From the NCBI GenBank assembly GCA_038501625.1, contig JAZAYU010000009.1, forward strand, positions 5,570,396 to 5,634,395: DNA of 64,000 nucleotides. The letters run 5' to 3'. The translations under genes and the position numbers were made by a program. The notes under the pieces were generated by a model, which made no database searches, was not told the origin of the DNA, and saw only the letters and a program-made list of their open reading frames with translations. Of this stretch, positions 11,746 through 23,358 are shown piece by piece; position 1 is the stretch's first letter, and each line of letters starts with the position of its first letter. This DNA is from Corbicula japonica. Lineage: Eukaryota > Mollusca > Bivalvia > Venerida > Cyrenidae.

Positions 11746-13187
11746 GGTTTTAGAACTGTAATATGCACTTTTGCAGATTGGGATTTTGTTGTTTTCATTT
11801 CCAAGTACATCCATTTAGACATCTAAACACGAGTTTTAAAAAACATTTACCGTGCGTAACTCGAGAAATTTAGTATTTTAGAAGGGGACCCTCTGTTTCG
11901 GAAAATGGGCTGTAAAATCAAACATACTAGAAGCTAAATTCATCTCTATTTCTTTGAAACCTTGTAAAATTTTGTAAAATAAAGGCTAATTGTTTAAGGA
12001 CATCATATCTGAACAGGAAAAAACAAGCATTATGTTTAGAATTTATTTCTAACACTTTATAAATTGACTTTTTTAAAGTGTACCCCATCTTCGGAAATGC
12101 ACATTTTTCCGATCTGCAAAAATTAAGCAAGTTTTTATCTGTGATTTTTGTGCATGTTTAATGCAGTAAAATAATTGTGTTATACATTAAAATTATCTGC
12201 AATGTGTATAGAATCAAATAATTAAAAAAAAAGAGCACCTCACCGTCTTCGTTTTCATTTTATTGGCCTACAAAATAGGTACCTATGGCCCAGACCAAAC
12301 GCTTAAAAACCACAAAAACCAAAGGGCTTGGTTTACGAATGGTGAATTTTTATACCCCCTCAATTTTTTTGAAAAACAAGAAATACGCAGGCAATCAGCT
12401 ATGCTGGTTAAAATTTAACCTCAAAAAAGTAATTTTGGCAACCGTAACCATAGCAACCAAAGCATTCTTTTAAAGGAAAAAAATCATCGTGCAAACACAT
12501 AAAATTAGTTTTATAAGACAAATATCACAAAATTACTGTTCAATTATAGAAACAATAAAATAGCAACATTTTCCTAAATGAAAGTACAGATTCCATAATC
12601 ATTTTAGTTTCATATCGTGATTCTGTTGCTGTATTATAAAAGAGTCAGTATTTTGTAATAATATCATTACAATATTTCAGTTTTCATGGCTACTAAATGA
12701 AGATGAAGAATAATAACAATTATTTCCGAATTTTAAACCTATTGATTATACTATTTTCTCAAAAAATTTCCTCACAATAATTTTTAAAAAAAAAGAAGAA
12801 AAAGGGGAAAAAAGGTTCCTCTCCCGAGGATTGAACCAGGTCCGTCAAAATGAGATGTCCTGAGCGTTACCATTACGCCACGGAAGATAGATCAAACGGT
12901 AGTTAATTTCATATAAGCTCTATTCATTACTGAGTGTTGTTCGTCTATAGACTTATTTTGAGTATTTGTTATGAAAATATTTGTTTACTTTACATCAATT
13001 TTATATCTGCACGTTTTAATTATTTGATTTAGTTATTAATGACGTCATAATCGCGGAAAACACCTAAAGAGTAGACTCCTTTTACGAAAAATAGTATCAA
13101 CCGGAAACTTATGAATCGGCGTTCGGAAAAAACGAATAAGTGACGGCATAAGTCGATGTTTGACGGAAATATTACAGTTCTAAAACC
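11746..13187. mobile_element. TTAA-flanked DNA transposon, GGTTTTAGAACTGTAATAT TIRs
   Basis: Terminal inverted repeats GGTTTTAGAACTGTAATAT are exact at both ends, flanked by TTAA at 11742-11745 and 13188-13191. TTAA duplication is typical of piggyBac and Kolobok elements. No transposase frame; non-autonomous, 1442 bp. It carries a tRNA-like sequence at 12815-12886. It lies in the large CLEC16A intron directly after the end of the nested Helentron-like pile. Confidence 0.7.
12815..12886 (-). pseudogene. tRNA-like sequence with A and B boxes
   Basis: On the - strand the box A-like TGGCGTAATGG and box B-like GGTTCAATCC are correctly spaced for a 72-nt tRNA. The acceptor stem pairs only partly (TTCC with GGAA), and no clean anticodon stem was found. 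Best read as a tRNA-derived remnant (SINE head or pseudogene) rather than a functional gene. Confidence 0.45.
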
Positions 13188-13718
13188 TTAACTAGTTTTA
13201 ATATTTTAACAAAATAACCTATATAACTGTCGTCCTGTGAACTTAACTGCAAAATTGTCATGTCTGCATTTGGTATCATTTTAATTCTTTGAAGAAATCT
13301 GTCATACAGGTTTCCAGGAAGATGATTGTTTATGTGAACAGGAAATACTTTGATCTATTCTTTAACTTGGCAGGAACTAAACACATGTAAATAGATTAGC
13401 AGAAAATGAGTATTTAGGAAATACATTATCTTCAGTAATTTGGTGTACTGTAATTTATCATTGTTGAGCACAAAAAGGGTAACGCACTTCTTACTCCACT
13501 TACTTCTTTTCTGTTTAGTATGTATTGTGTTACATTGAGTGAGTGTCAGATTGTTAAATTGCACATAAAAGCTTGTAAAAGCTTGTAATGTAGTTATCAC
13601 GGGGAAAATGAAACACCTTCATCTAAGTGTGAGTCTTTTCAAAAGCAGCAGATTCTTATACATACATTGTATGTTTGTTTTTCTTAATGAACCATATGAA
13701 TTATGACTTTTTTTACAG

Positions 13719-13989
13719 AATATTGAGGTAACAGGCGACAAGGAAGACAGCAGGTCGTTGCACATCACCGTCCACAAACCTGCATCCTCCCAGCATGCTC
13801 GACCAGTTCCACTCCTAGCTGCGAGGTTCATCTTTGATGATCATATACGCTGCATGGCTGCCAAGCAGCGGCTCACAAAAGGCCGAATGAAAGCAAGGCA
13901 ACAGAAGATGCAAATGATCGAGAGATTGCTCGATATTCCTGCGGACTCAACAAGTCACGGAACGTTTACCAGATCTCGACCTATACCTG
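13719..13989 (+). CDS. CLEC16A: CLEC16A orthologue, internal exon
   Basis: Exon of 271 nt after acceptor TTTTTTTACAG and before donor GTAATT; it is entered in phase 0 and left in phase 1. It encodes 90 residues starting NIEVTGDKEDSR and including the highly conserved stretch FIFDDHIRCMAAKQRLTKGR followed by a basic MKARQQKMQMIERLLD segment. DHIRC..AKQRL.KGR is a diagnostic CLEC16A/Ema block. An open frame seems to run on past the donor to 14063, but that extension is intronic: the homology stops at the donor and the next exon restores the frame. The 2.7 kb intron that follows carries an array-bearing Helentron-like element. Confidence 0.92.
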
Positions 13990-14131
13990 GTAATTTTGGG
14001 ATTACTCAGAATAGTCTAAAGCTCTGTAAAAAAACTCAAACTTCTTTACTCGAGATCCACTAGGTACCATATTGGCCCTTTCACTACCAAAAGTTTTATT
14101 CTCTGATTGGGGACTTCTTATGCTGATTTTT

Positions 14132-15875
14132 AGCTCACCTGTCACGTAGTGACAAGGTGAGCTTTTGTGATCACAATTTGTCCGGCGTCCGTCCGTCCGT
14201 TCGTCTGTCCGTCATCCGTCCGTAAACTTTTACTGTAAACGACATCTCCTCTTAAACCCCTGGGCCAAAGTTGATGAAACTTGCCACGGATGTTCCTTGC
14301 ATGAAGCTCTTCCAAATTTTTTCAAAGAAATCAATTCCATGCAGAACTCTGGTTGCCATGGCAACCTAAAGGAAAAACTTTAAAAATCTTCTTCTCTGAA
14401 ACCACAAGGCCTAGAGCTTAGATATTTGGCATTTAGCACCCTCTAGTGGAACTCTACAAAGATTGTTCAAATTATTTCCCTGGGGTCAAAATTGGCCCCG
14501 CCCCAGGGGTCACTTCATTTTACATAGACTTATATAGGAAAAACTTTAAAAATCTTCTTGTCTGAAACCACAAGACCTATAGCTTAGATATTTGGCATTT
14601 CGCACCATATAGTGGAACTCTACAAAGATTGTTCAAATTATTTCCCTGGGGTCAAAATTGGCCCCGCCCCAGGGGTCACTTCATTTTACATAGACTTGTA
14701 TAGGAAAAACTTTAAAAATCTTCTTGTCTGAAACCAGAAGGCCTAGAGCTTAGATATTTGGCATTTAGCCCCCTCTAGTGGAACTCTACAAAGATTGTTC
14801 AAATTATTTCCCTGGGGTCAAAATTGGCCCCGCCCCAGGGGTCACTTCATTTTACATAGACTTATATAGGAAAAACTTTAAAAATCTTCTTGTCTGAAAC
14901 CACAAGGCCTAGATCTTAGATATTTGGCATTTAGCACCCTCTAGTGGAACTCTACAAAGATTGTTCATATTATTTCCCTGGGGTCAAAATTGGCCCCGTC
15001 CCAGGGGTCACTTCATTTTACATAGACTTATATAGGAAAAACTTTAAAAATCTTCTTGTCTGAAACCACAAGGCCTAGAGCTTAGATATTTGGCATTTAG
15101 CTCCCTCTAGTGGAACTCTATAAAGATTATTCAAATTATTTCCCCTTGATCAAAATTGGCCCCGGCCCAGGGGTCACTTCATTTTACATAGACTTATATA
15201 GGAAATCTTTAAAAATCTTCTTCTCACAAACCACAATGTGTACAGCTTAGATATTTGGTAAGTAGCATTGTCTAATGGATGTCTACTAAATTTGTTCAAA
15301 TTATGTCCCCTGGGCCAAAATCAGCCACACCCTAGGGTCTTCTTGGTTTACATATAGTTATGTAGGAAAAACATGAAAATCTTCTTCTTTAAAACCACAA
15401 GGCCTAGTGCCTTAATATTTGATATACAGCATCATCTAGTGGTCCTCTACCAAAATTGTTCAAACTATCCCCCTGGGGTCAAAAATGGCCCTGCCCCAGG
15501 GGTCACTTGTTTTACATAGACTTATATAGGGAAAACTTAAAAAAATCTTCTTCTCTAAAACCACAAGGCCTAGAACCATGGTATTTGGTATGTGTCATCA
15601 TGTAGTGGTCCTCTACAAAAATTGTTCAAATTATTCTCCTGGGTTTTATTACATAGTGTTATATATTAAATCTTTAAAAATCTTCTTCTCTGAAACCGTA
15701 AGGCCTAGAGCTTAGATATTTGGTATAGAGCATCATCTAGTTACATTTTCTCCACAATAGCAGCTTAATTTTTTTTTAAATTTTTGACTTGATTTTACCA
15801 AACATGCACACAACTCTTGAAACCATTGAGCAGTTGTTTACAGGTGAGCGACCCAGGGTCCTATGGACCCTCTTG
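14132..15875 (+). mobile_element. Helentron-like element with 166-bp array
   Basis: Begins TTTTT|AGCTCACCTGTCACG, with a short hairpin TCACCTGTCACGTAGTGAC nearby and a GTCCGTCCGTCCG tract. It ends with ACAGGTGAGCGACCC, hairpin AGGGTCC-TAT-GGACCCT and CTTG|TT. The 5' AGCTCACCTG and 3' CAGGTGAGC form asymmetric subterminal inverted repeats. The core has about eight units of about 166 bp, each with CCCTGGGGTCAAAATTGGCC. It lies in the CLEC16A intron 13990-16681. No coding capacity. Confidence 0.7.
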
Positions 15876-16404
15876 TTAATGTAAGTAAACTTTTTTAAAT
15901 ACACTTAACAAAAGAAATTAAAGGTCATGTATAAAATGAACATCATTTGGAGGTTAGTTTACATCAACTGATGTTGCACAATATAATCAAAATTTATTGG
16001 ACTGATAAGCAGCCACACATGTTACTGCATGAGTGAACTAAGAGATATTAATTACTATATCAGTTTTAAGTTGAATGTATGTTACCAGACAACTTGACTT
16101 GTATAACTGTTTGTATAAGACTTAGTAATATCTTTTTCGTAGCCCAAATTGTTATTGATATTCAGATTTATCTAATTGGCATGCAAAGGCTTCCTTGGTT
16201 TTAAATGATTCTTTCTTTGGTTTTGAAACTATTTCTTTCATGTTGTATATGGACCACATAACTGTCTTCTTAAGTGTGCACCAGTTGAATGTCGCCTGCA
16301 TTTTAGTCTATGTGATCCCTATCTGATTACTGTAAATATAAGAGAAAAGAAAAAACAACATGATATCTTCATGTTATCAAGAGGTTAACCACATTGAGAC
16401 ATAA

Positions 16405-16639
16405 CCCTTTACTCCTAAGATAAACCTTTATTGCATGGGCAAACAGTGTAGATCCAGATCAGCCTTCACATCTGTGCTATCTGATCAGGATCTTCACTGT
16501 TTGTATATTCATTTGGTTTATCTGACCAAGATGCGACCATTGCAGATCCAGAATCCAGATCAGATGGAACAGATGTGCCAGCTGATCTAGATGTACACTT
16601 GTCACACATGTGCTAAATGCATATATATGGAGTAAAGGC
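16405..16639. mobile_element. Family A foldback copy in CLEC16A intron
   Basis: Starts CCCTTTACTCCTAAGA, ends GGAGTAAAGGC with TTAA to the right (ATAA on the left). It ends only about 40 bases before the CLEC16A terminal-exon acceptor. Confidence 0.7.
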
Positions 16640-16681
16640 TTAAGTAAATATTTAAAAAAAATTGTAATTTTCATATTTCAG

Positions 16682-17913
16682 GTCGATCTCATCCAGTTAG
16701 AGTGACATCTAGTGCAACAGAGAGAAAGTCTGGCTCTAGATCACATGACCAGCTTACTGGCCAATCAGAAAGCAGCAGAGTGAAGGCTCCAACAGTTAGT
16801 TCAAGTGACCAGATACAACAACACCAGCAGTCTGAAACACGTGTCCAGAGAAGCCAGTCAATTTTTGTAGAACAAGGAACAGAAACTAATACTGATGCAG
16901 GTCAGGCAACGATTGAAAGAGAAAACATAGACGATGTGGAGGAAGTGGAAGAAGCTGTTGAGGCTACATCTGAGATGGCTTTCCAGACATTGCATCAAAC
17001 AGCAAGTGAACTTGCTCAGAGACATGATACCAGTTCGCACGAGAACAGTCCCATTCCACAGGAAATTCCACTTGAAGATATGTCCAAAACGAGTAAATCA
17101 CGCAGAAAAGAGCAGCTGACCAGAGCCAAACTGACCAAGAGTAGGCTAGCAGCAGAATTAAAACTACAGCAGGACCACTCAAGAAGTAATTCCCAGAGTC
17201 CCAAGAGGAAAAACAGTGCAGATAGTTTATCTAAAGTAAACCTACGAGGCCGATCAACGTCTCTGAATAGTGATCTACAAGAGGATAAGCACCGGAGTAG
17301 GAGTGGTACACCAGAGAGAAGGACCCACAGTGAAAGTAGTCCTTTACCATCATATGTTAGTAGCTCCACAACAAAACAACACTACAGACTTAAGAAAAAA
17401 TCCCGAGAAATTCAAACACAGACTGCTTTTAGCAGTAACGAATCAGTTTCCAGGTTAGAATCCAGTACATCGAGCAGCAACTCAGCTAAATCAGACACAG
17501 TCATAACTACAATGGCTCAACCAAAAACACTTTTACCAGCACCCTCCCCATCGGTTTCCTTAGTACAAGTCACCGATAATTTAGATAGTTCAATCACTGA
17601 TTCACCAAAGCTCATGCCTCCTGTTGATACAGACCGACTGAGAAGTTTCAGTGATGTCTCACAGAACAGTAGCGATAATGAGATATCAGCGTGGAGTAAC
17701 ACTAGTAACCAAAGCTCGGAGAGCTTGAACTTGGGTTTGGATGCTCCAACTGGAGCTGGAGCAGTATTATCACCGGCAGTTGCCAAAGTTGAGAGAATTG
17801 CACCAGGGTCTGTGGAAACTGGCGCCACGGCTACAGACAGGCTCACACAACTGGCACAGATTGTGCAACAGTATAAATTTGACGAGGAAAATAGTTCTGA
17901 AGAAAAAAAGTGA
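16682..17913 (+). CDS. CLEC16A: CLEC16A orthologue, terminal exon
   Basis: Terminal coding exon, acceptor TTTCAG at 16681 and stop TGA at 17911-17913. With the one base carried from the previous exon it encodes 410 residues starting GRSHPVRVTSS. The region is Ser/Thr/Gln-rich and probably disordered. It has an acidic patch (DDVEEVEEAVEA), a basic helical stretch (RRKEQLTRAKLTKSRLAAEL) and RS-like repeats. Near 17610-17645 it keeps LMPPVDTDRLRS, resembling the VPPVD..SLRS motif in the vertebrate CLEC16A tail; this supports it being the true C-terminus. An ATG- or GTG-led reading starting at 16702 would be only an open-frame artefact, because the splice site and phase show the exon starts upstream. 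Sequence outside the short motif would be hard to align between phyla. Confidence 0.9.
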
Positions 17914-17926
17914 TAAACACTAAGAT

Positions 17927-17968
17927 AATAAAGGTTTAAATCAGGCATTCAATTTTCAATGAAATAAA
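17927..17968 (+). promoter_or_regulatory. poly(A) signals of CLEC16A
   Basis: Two AATAAA hexamers (17927-17932 and 17963-17968) lie 14 and 50 bases after the stop codon. They imply a very short 3' UTR for at least one transcript form. The exact cleavage site cannot be read from sequence. Confidence 0.6.
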
Positions 17969-18383
17969 ATGTTAGTTTTGATTGAACCTTTTGTTATTCA
18001 GCTTCCAATGAAACATGTTTTTCTGTTGTGGTTGAAATATGTTATTCTGACATAATCATACTTCAGTCTTGTGGATCAAAACTATCCTTTGATCTGACAG
18101 GATCAAACCATAACCAAGTAACTGGTTTTTTAATATAAGAAAAAAGACACATTTTGTACATTTGTGGTTTGACAGCACAAAGATGTGATTGGGTTTTAAA
18201 ATGACAAAAAATATTTTGTTATGTTCACTCACAGAGAAAATGGATTCCGGCATGGAAAGGATATGGAGTGAAGAAGAATTGAATAGTGAAAATATTTTGA
18301 ACACTTGACACACTCTTGCCATGCCCATTAGTGTAGAAACAATTGATTAATGCTCATAGTTTGAAAATAATCAACCCTCATTT

Positions 18384-18960
18384 AACCATTTACTCTGAAG
18401 ATACGACTTTAAGTGCATGGTGAGCAGTGTAGATTCAGATCAGATGGTACATCCTTGATATCTAATCAGGATCTATACTGTGCATTTAGATTTCTGACCA
18501 AGAAGTGAACAGTGTAGATCCTGATCAGATGGCACTGATGTGTCATCAGGGCTTTTTCAGGGGTTTTTGGGAAAAAGGCCCCTGCTCAAATTTGGGAAAA
18601 TTTTTACACGGTATACACTGGTTTTACACAGGTTGCATACATAAATTCAAGAAATGTAGGTTTTACAGATCACTGTTCAAATGTAAACAAACTAATTTTG
18701 TAATTTGAAAAGCTCCTTAATTATATGGGTTCTCTTTTTGTTTCTACTTTATTGGCAAATAGTTATTTCAGTTGAAAAGGGAATTGTTTTCTTGAAATTG
18801 GGAATTTTTTTTCTTGAAATTGGGAATAATGGTCCCTATTGGGCATTGGGAACGGGGCCGATTATCGGCCCCGTGAGACTAGCTGAAAAAGCCCTGGTCA
18901 TTGATCTCGATCTACACCGGTCACATGTGATAAAACATGTATGGTTATTGTATTTTGAAA
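18384..18960. repeat. Family A copy interrupted by MITE
   Basis: Left part TTTAACCATTTACTC to GGCACTGATGTGTCAT; right part TGATCTCGATCTACACCG. The 350-bp MITE lies between. Confidence 0.6.
18547..18896. mobile_element. 350-bp MITE, CAGGGCTTTTTCAG TIRs, 5-bp TSD
   Basis: Ends are CAGGGCTTTTTCAG and its exact reverse complement. GTCAT lies on both sides (18542-18546 and 18897-18901). It interrupts a family A copy, whose halves read through correctly when it is removed. Just inside the right end is a GGGGCCGATTATCGGCCCC hairpin. hAT elements start with CAG..G but duplicate 8 bp; only 5 bp match here, so no superfamily is assigned. Confidence 0.65.
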
Positions 18961-19711
18961 TTGAAATGTTGCGGGATTTTATATGTTGAGTACACATGTA
19001 CTAGAAATACTGTGTATCCTTGATAGGTTTGATAGGGTAATGCTTGATTTCATGATTATTTATCATTGCCATCTATTTTATATCTGGTGTCATATATGAT
19101 ATTGTGATTTTATTTATAGGTAAGTGTGATTGTGATAATTAGGGTTTGTGCAATAATCTGTTAACAGTATGCCTGTTGTTCAATCTGTTATGTACTTCAC
19201 TGAGTCAGATTATCGTTTTCAAGATTTGTAATGCAACTACCAGTGATTGAAAACTGAAGGAAATTAATGAATTTCCTAAAATCGATCTGCATTGTTTTGT
19301 TTTGTTTTTTGAAATTTGGGAATTTTCAGAAAAAGAAAGACATGCTTGAACATTTATTTAGTAAAATAAGATATGAAAGTAGATTGAACAGGAAGTTTCG
19401 ATTTTGGTTTGGTGTGATTTAAGATAAAATAGATTATGATATATTGAAGGTCAAGAGATTTCAGTAAACTTCAAGGTCTGATTTGTATCTGACACTTTTT
19501 CTGAAAACTGGTGTTTGACTAACCCCATAACACAATGTTAATGTTTTCAGAATGATAAATAAAATCAATATATAAAGTAGCTTGTATTTGTAGTGACATA
19601 CTTCCAACCTTGCTGTCTTACTAACCAAGTTACACAGGTATAATTAATACACAAACAAATTGAAATATGGGGGCTTGTTTTTTAAGAGATTACAATCCAT
19701 ACAAATATCGA

Positions 19712-21955
19712 CCTTTTACTTCATATATATGCATTTTATAGCATGTGCAACCTGTGTAGATTCATATCAGCCAGCCTATCTATTCTTTCTTTACATGTTG
19801 TTCAGAAATAACCTAATAAAACAGAAAGTGAACAGGGCAGATCCTGAACGGATGGCATAGATGTGCCAGCTGATCTGGATCTACACTGTTTCACAGTGTC
19901 TAAGCGTACAGTTAACCGAAACGGAAGTTGCTGATCTGTACGCCGATGATCACATAGTTGCTTACAGAAAAACATGCGACATCGGCTTTTCATTTGTAAA
20001 ATATATTCAAATTAAACGTTCTTTTTGAAGAAATTATTTTTATAATAAGACAATAAGTACATCTTTGATTAATAGTCTTACTGTGATCTTGAAGTCTTGA
20101 ACTAACGGCTAGTTAAGTTGCAATCTGTAATCTTTTCACACTTGATCAGTACAAAATTGGGAAAAAGAGTGGAGAAAATCTGCATTTGTGACCTCATATT
20201 TTATAATGTATATATTGGAAAGGTATATATTTGACTTCCCTTGAAAGAAAAATCATTTCCAACGCTCACAAAATGCGATGAACGGTGCTTGAACGAATTA
20301 GCACCGAGAAAATGGTCTTTCTGTGCAGCAACCGAAAGTGACAAGACTGTACGCAAAGTTGCATTACTTCAATGTCAGACTGTACGAACAGTTGCGATCA
20401 TAAGTGCATTAAATACTGATCACCTGAAAAGCATCAATGAAGCAAGAACTTGTTACAGGAATCAATCAAAGGAATCAACCAATTCTAATGTATTATTTAT
20501 CAAAAATAAAATCTTATATGATCACATTTTAGAAAGGACAAGCAAGTTTTGAGCTATAAATTGATAGGTTTTTTTACTCTGATCTACTGCTGAACCATAT
20601 GAACGAATTGGTACACTTTGCAAATAAGACACCGATAATTGCTAGAAATCCTAAATCCCCTGATTGTGACATTAAATAAAACCTATGTAAACCTGCTGAA
20701 ATCCCTGGCGGTGTTGGCAAAAATATACATTATGCACAAATATTATCCAATATCATAAAGACTTTAACAGTCTGGTCTTTGACAGGAAAATTCCATTAAG
20801 TGGTTTCAGATTTTGAAATCCAACACTTCGTGACTGAGTTAAGTTAGTCTACAATTACGTCTGCAACTGCTAAGAATTTCATGTTTATGGTCGTTAAAAT
20901 GTCGAGTTGGATTTCATTTTGGCCGACTTTCTTTGTTAGATTTCAGGGATTATGTTAATCTGATTGGAGCATTCTATGAAATCTTTAGAAACTATGGTTG
21001 AAGTACTAATGCGTATTTGTCAAGCTATATTATGGCTTAAACTGTACGCACTTCAGAGAAGAAATGAAAACATTACAGCGGGCATGTACATATCTTACAC
21101 GGTCTTACCACTGATATAGCTCGGTTGGAATATATTAGTTTTTTTTCACGCCTCCTTTCATAAAGAACTAACAAGAGATTTAAAAACAAATCTGATATCG
21201 AAACAGAAGCCAAGATCAGTTATTTGTTTATACAATTGTATTATTACAAGAACGAGCAAATTTGTTGAAAAAATATGCATTTTTCAGGTTTTCGTGCAAG
21301 AAATATTAAGGTTAACTGAAGCTAAAATGATAACCTGTCGATATAATCAGAAAGCATTAACTGGAACCATAAACTGTTAATGATCTGTTTAACAACTATG
21401 CGTACAGATGTTAGGCATCTGTTAACAACTAACGATCGCGTACAGTTGCAACTATGCGTACAGTCTTATTATTTACAGTGACATAAAGAAAGAATCATTT
21501 TCTCGTTGCTAAGTCGTTCAAACTCAGGTCAACGAAGTACACAAGTTGAATAAATTAATTTTCTCCCATACCAACACAAATATGGTCCAAAATCTATTTA
21601 CACAAAGAAATTTGAACCCAAAACGTCCCGTTTTGTTCAATGTTTTGCTCCTATTTTCACTGATCGAGTTGGGAACGATGATGGATTATAACAATACTAA
21701 CCCTTCCTTTAAGTCTATATGATCACAGCAGGACTAACAATTAACGTTTTACTTATAACAGAAATATTTTTTTCCAAATGCACATTAAATTTGGTTTATT
21801 TACCAAAAAATAATTGGATGTCGCAGGTTTTTCTGTAAGCAACTATGTGATCATCGGCGTACAGATCAGCAACTTCCATTTCGGTTAACTGTACGCTTAG
21901 ACACTGTGTGTTTGCCCATGCCATAAAGGCTTATTTATTGAGGAAAAGGTTAAAC
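19712..21955. repeat. Family A copy interrupted by the CACAGTG element
   Basis: Left part CCTTTTACTTCATATATATG through GATCTGGATCTACACTGTTT; right part TGTTTGCCCATGCCATAAAG through GAGGAAAAGG then TTAA. The 2.0-kb transposon separates them. Confidence 0.7.
19892..21908. mobile_element. DNA transposon with 92-bp TIRs, CACAGTG ends and 5-bp TSD
   Basis: Terminal inverted repeats at 19892-19983 and 21817-21908 match over 92 bp with two mismatches and start CACAGTGTCTAAGCGTACAG. Both ends are flanked by TGTTT (19887-19891 and 21909-21913). Deleting the element restores the normal family A sequence CTACACTGTTTGCCC, so the boundaries are exact. A 5-bp target duplication with a CAC-type heptamer fits the Transib/RAG-like superfamily (known trait); CACAGTG is also the exact V(D)J heptamer. 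Inside are many GCGTACAG/CTGTACGC motifs, possible transposase sites. The only notable internal frame (20241-20552, 103 aa) is unrecognised and not RAG1-like, so the copy is non-autonomous. Confidence 0.75.
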
Positions 21956-22071
21956 ATGCTTGTTTATCAAAAATGCTTCGGATCTTGCTGAGATAACATA
22001 CAGCAAGGGCACTTATAATACTCGATAACAAGGTTTAACATGGGACTGATGTTTGTGTCTAATGCCCTTAA

Positions 22072-22307
22072 CCCTTTACTTCATAGATACAACCTCTTTG
22101 ACATGGGTGAACAGTTTAGATCCAGATCAGATTTGTGTCATCTGATAAGGAGCTGCATGATTTGCTTTTTTATTTATTAGGTTTTTTATGACCCAAAAAG
22201 CCAAAAGTTCAAATTCTGATCAGAGAGCATGGATGTCTTGCTGATCTACACTGGTTCCAGATGCCATGAAATGCATATATACATGTACAATGTATATGGA
22301 GTAAAGG
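22072..22307. mobile_element. Family A foldback copy
   Basis: TTAA at 22068-22071 then CCCTTTACTTCATAGATAC; right end ATGGAGTAAAGG. Inner GATC-rich blocks diverged. Confidence 0.65.
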
Positions 22308-22463
22308 ATTCAGTGATGATTGATATTTGTTTGTTTGTTATGTCCTTCATCATACAATGAGTATAACTTATCATGCTGAATCCATGTTAACAGACAAGTG
22401 CTGTCACTATTAAAATGGAGATACAAGCACCTACACTAGACAGCTTCATTTGTGACAGACCTA

Positions 22464-22610
22464 TGCCCAAGATCATAAAACTAAATCTGGAGATCAGTCT
22501 CAAATCTCAAGCATCTGATTGGCTGAAATGGCAACCAGTCACCATTTCAGCCAATCAGATCCTTGAGATTTGAGACTTATCTCAAATCTTAGTTTTATTA
22601 TCTTGGGCCC
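22464..22610. repeat. Family B perfect-type palindrome
   Basis: GCCCAAGATCATAAAACTAA to TTAGTTTTATTATCTTGGGC. Arms of about 65 bp contain TCTCAAATCTCAAGCATCTG and GATTGGCTGAAATGG and their reverse complements around a short loop. Such a strand would form a long hairpin. Confidence 0.8.
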
Positions 22611-23185
22611 TATTCTTAGACAGCTGTGATTGTTGGAAAACTTGTGCTTTCACTTGTGTTTGTGGTTTGTCTGTGTTGTGGGTGTCAAACCTGTTCTAAA
22701 ACCATGTAATTTTCTCAGGGTCGGTGCAAGATATTCAGAAAGTGTAATTATTAAGGGCAGTCTTAGGGTAATTACATGATAATTTCCAACTTTCAGGCAA
22801 AACTCCAGTCAAGCATACTGAACCCCCTCTGGATCTGCCTCTGCTGGCTTTACAGTGTCCTTGGTGAGAGACCTGTGCTAACAAGGTATTGGTTAAAAAG
22901 AAAAAAAAACTTGGGTATGAGGCACCGCTGTTTCCTGTCTTAAACCTGCACTAGGTGGGACACTTGAATCAGCAGCTACCACCAGGTCCAGAGTTTTGTC
23001 ACCTCTAAGGCTATTTAAATAAATACATTTGTGGAAATCTGCAACTGACTTTTTCAGAAATAATGTACAGGCTAATACCAAATAATACAGTTTATTGGTG
23101 TATGCTACTCCTGTCACAAGGCATGTTTATTGAAGGTTAATTGATATCATTAAGATACAGTGACAAATCGGATAAAGTACAGTGC

Positions 23186-23323
23186 TCAAGGTTATAAAAC
23201 TGAGCATGGAAACCAGTCTCAAATCTCAAGCATCTGATTGGCTGAAATGGCGACCAGTTGCCATTTCAGCCAATCAGATGCTTGAGATTTGAGACTGGTT
23301 TCCAATCTCAGCTTTATAACCTC
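23186..23323. repeat. Family B palindrome
   Basis: CAAGGTTATAAAACTGAGCA on the left, CTCAGCTTTATAACCT on the right; arms nearly identical. Confidence 0.8.
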
Positions 23324-23358
23324 CAACCCTGATGTCTAATGCCTATATTGGAAATTAA

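Noticed and set aside
16702..17913. Reading the last CLEC16A exon as a stand-alone 403-aa gene
   Set aside because: The splice acceptor at 16681, the fitting phase with the previous exon and family homology show it is a terminal exon; the proposed start codon is GTG.
20241..20552. 103-aa frame as a transposase fragment
   Set aside because: No DDE-type or zinc-binding pattern, no similarity recognised, and the frame is short for a 2-kb element.
19892..21908. hAT element with CAGTG ends
   Set aside because: Starting the TIR at CAGTG would need an 8-bp duplication; the flanks CTGTTTCA and TGTGTTTG do not match, while a 5-bp TGTTT duplication is exact.
22464..22610. Family B hairpin as a microRNA gene
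   Set aside because: Many dispersed copies with arms far longer than a miRNA precursor; better explained as a foldback repeat, though small RNAs could still arise.
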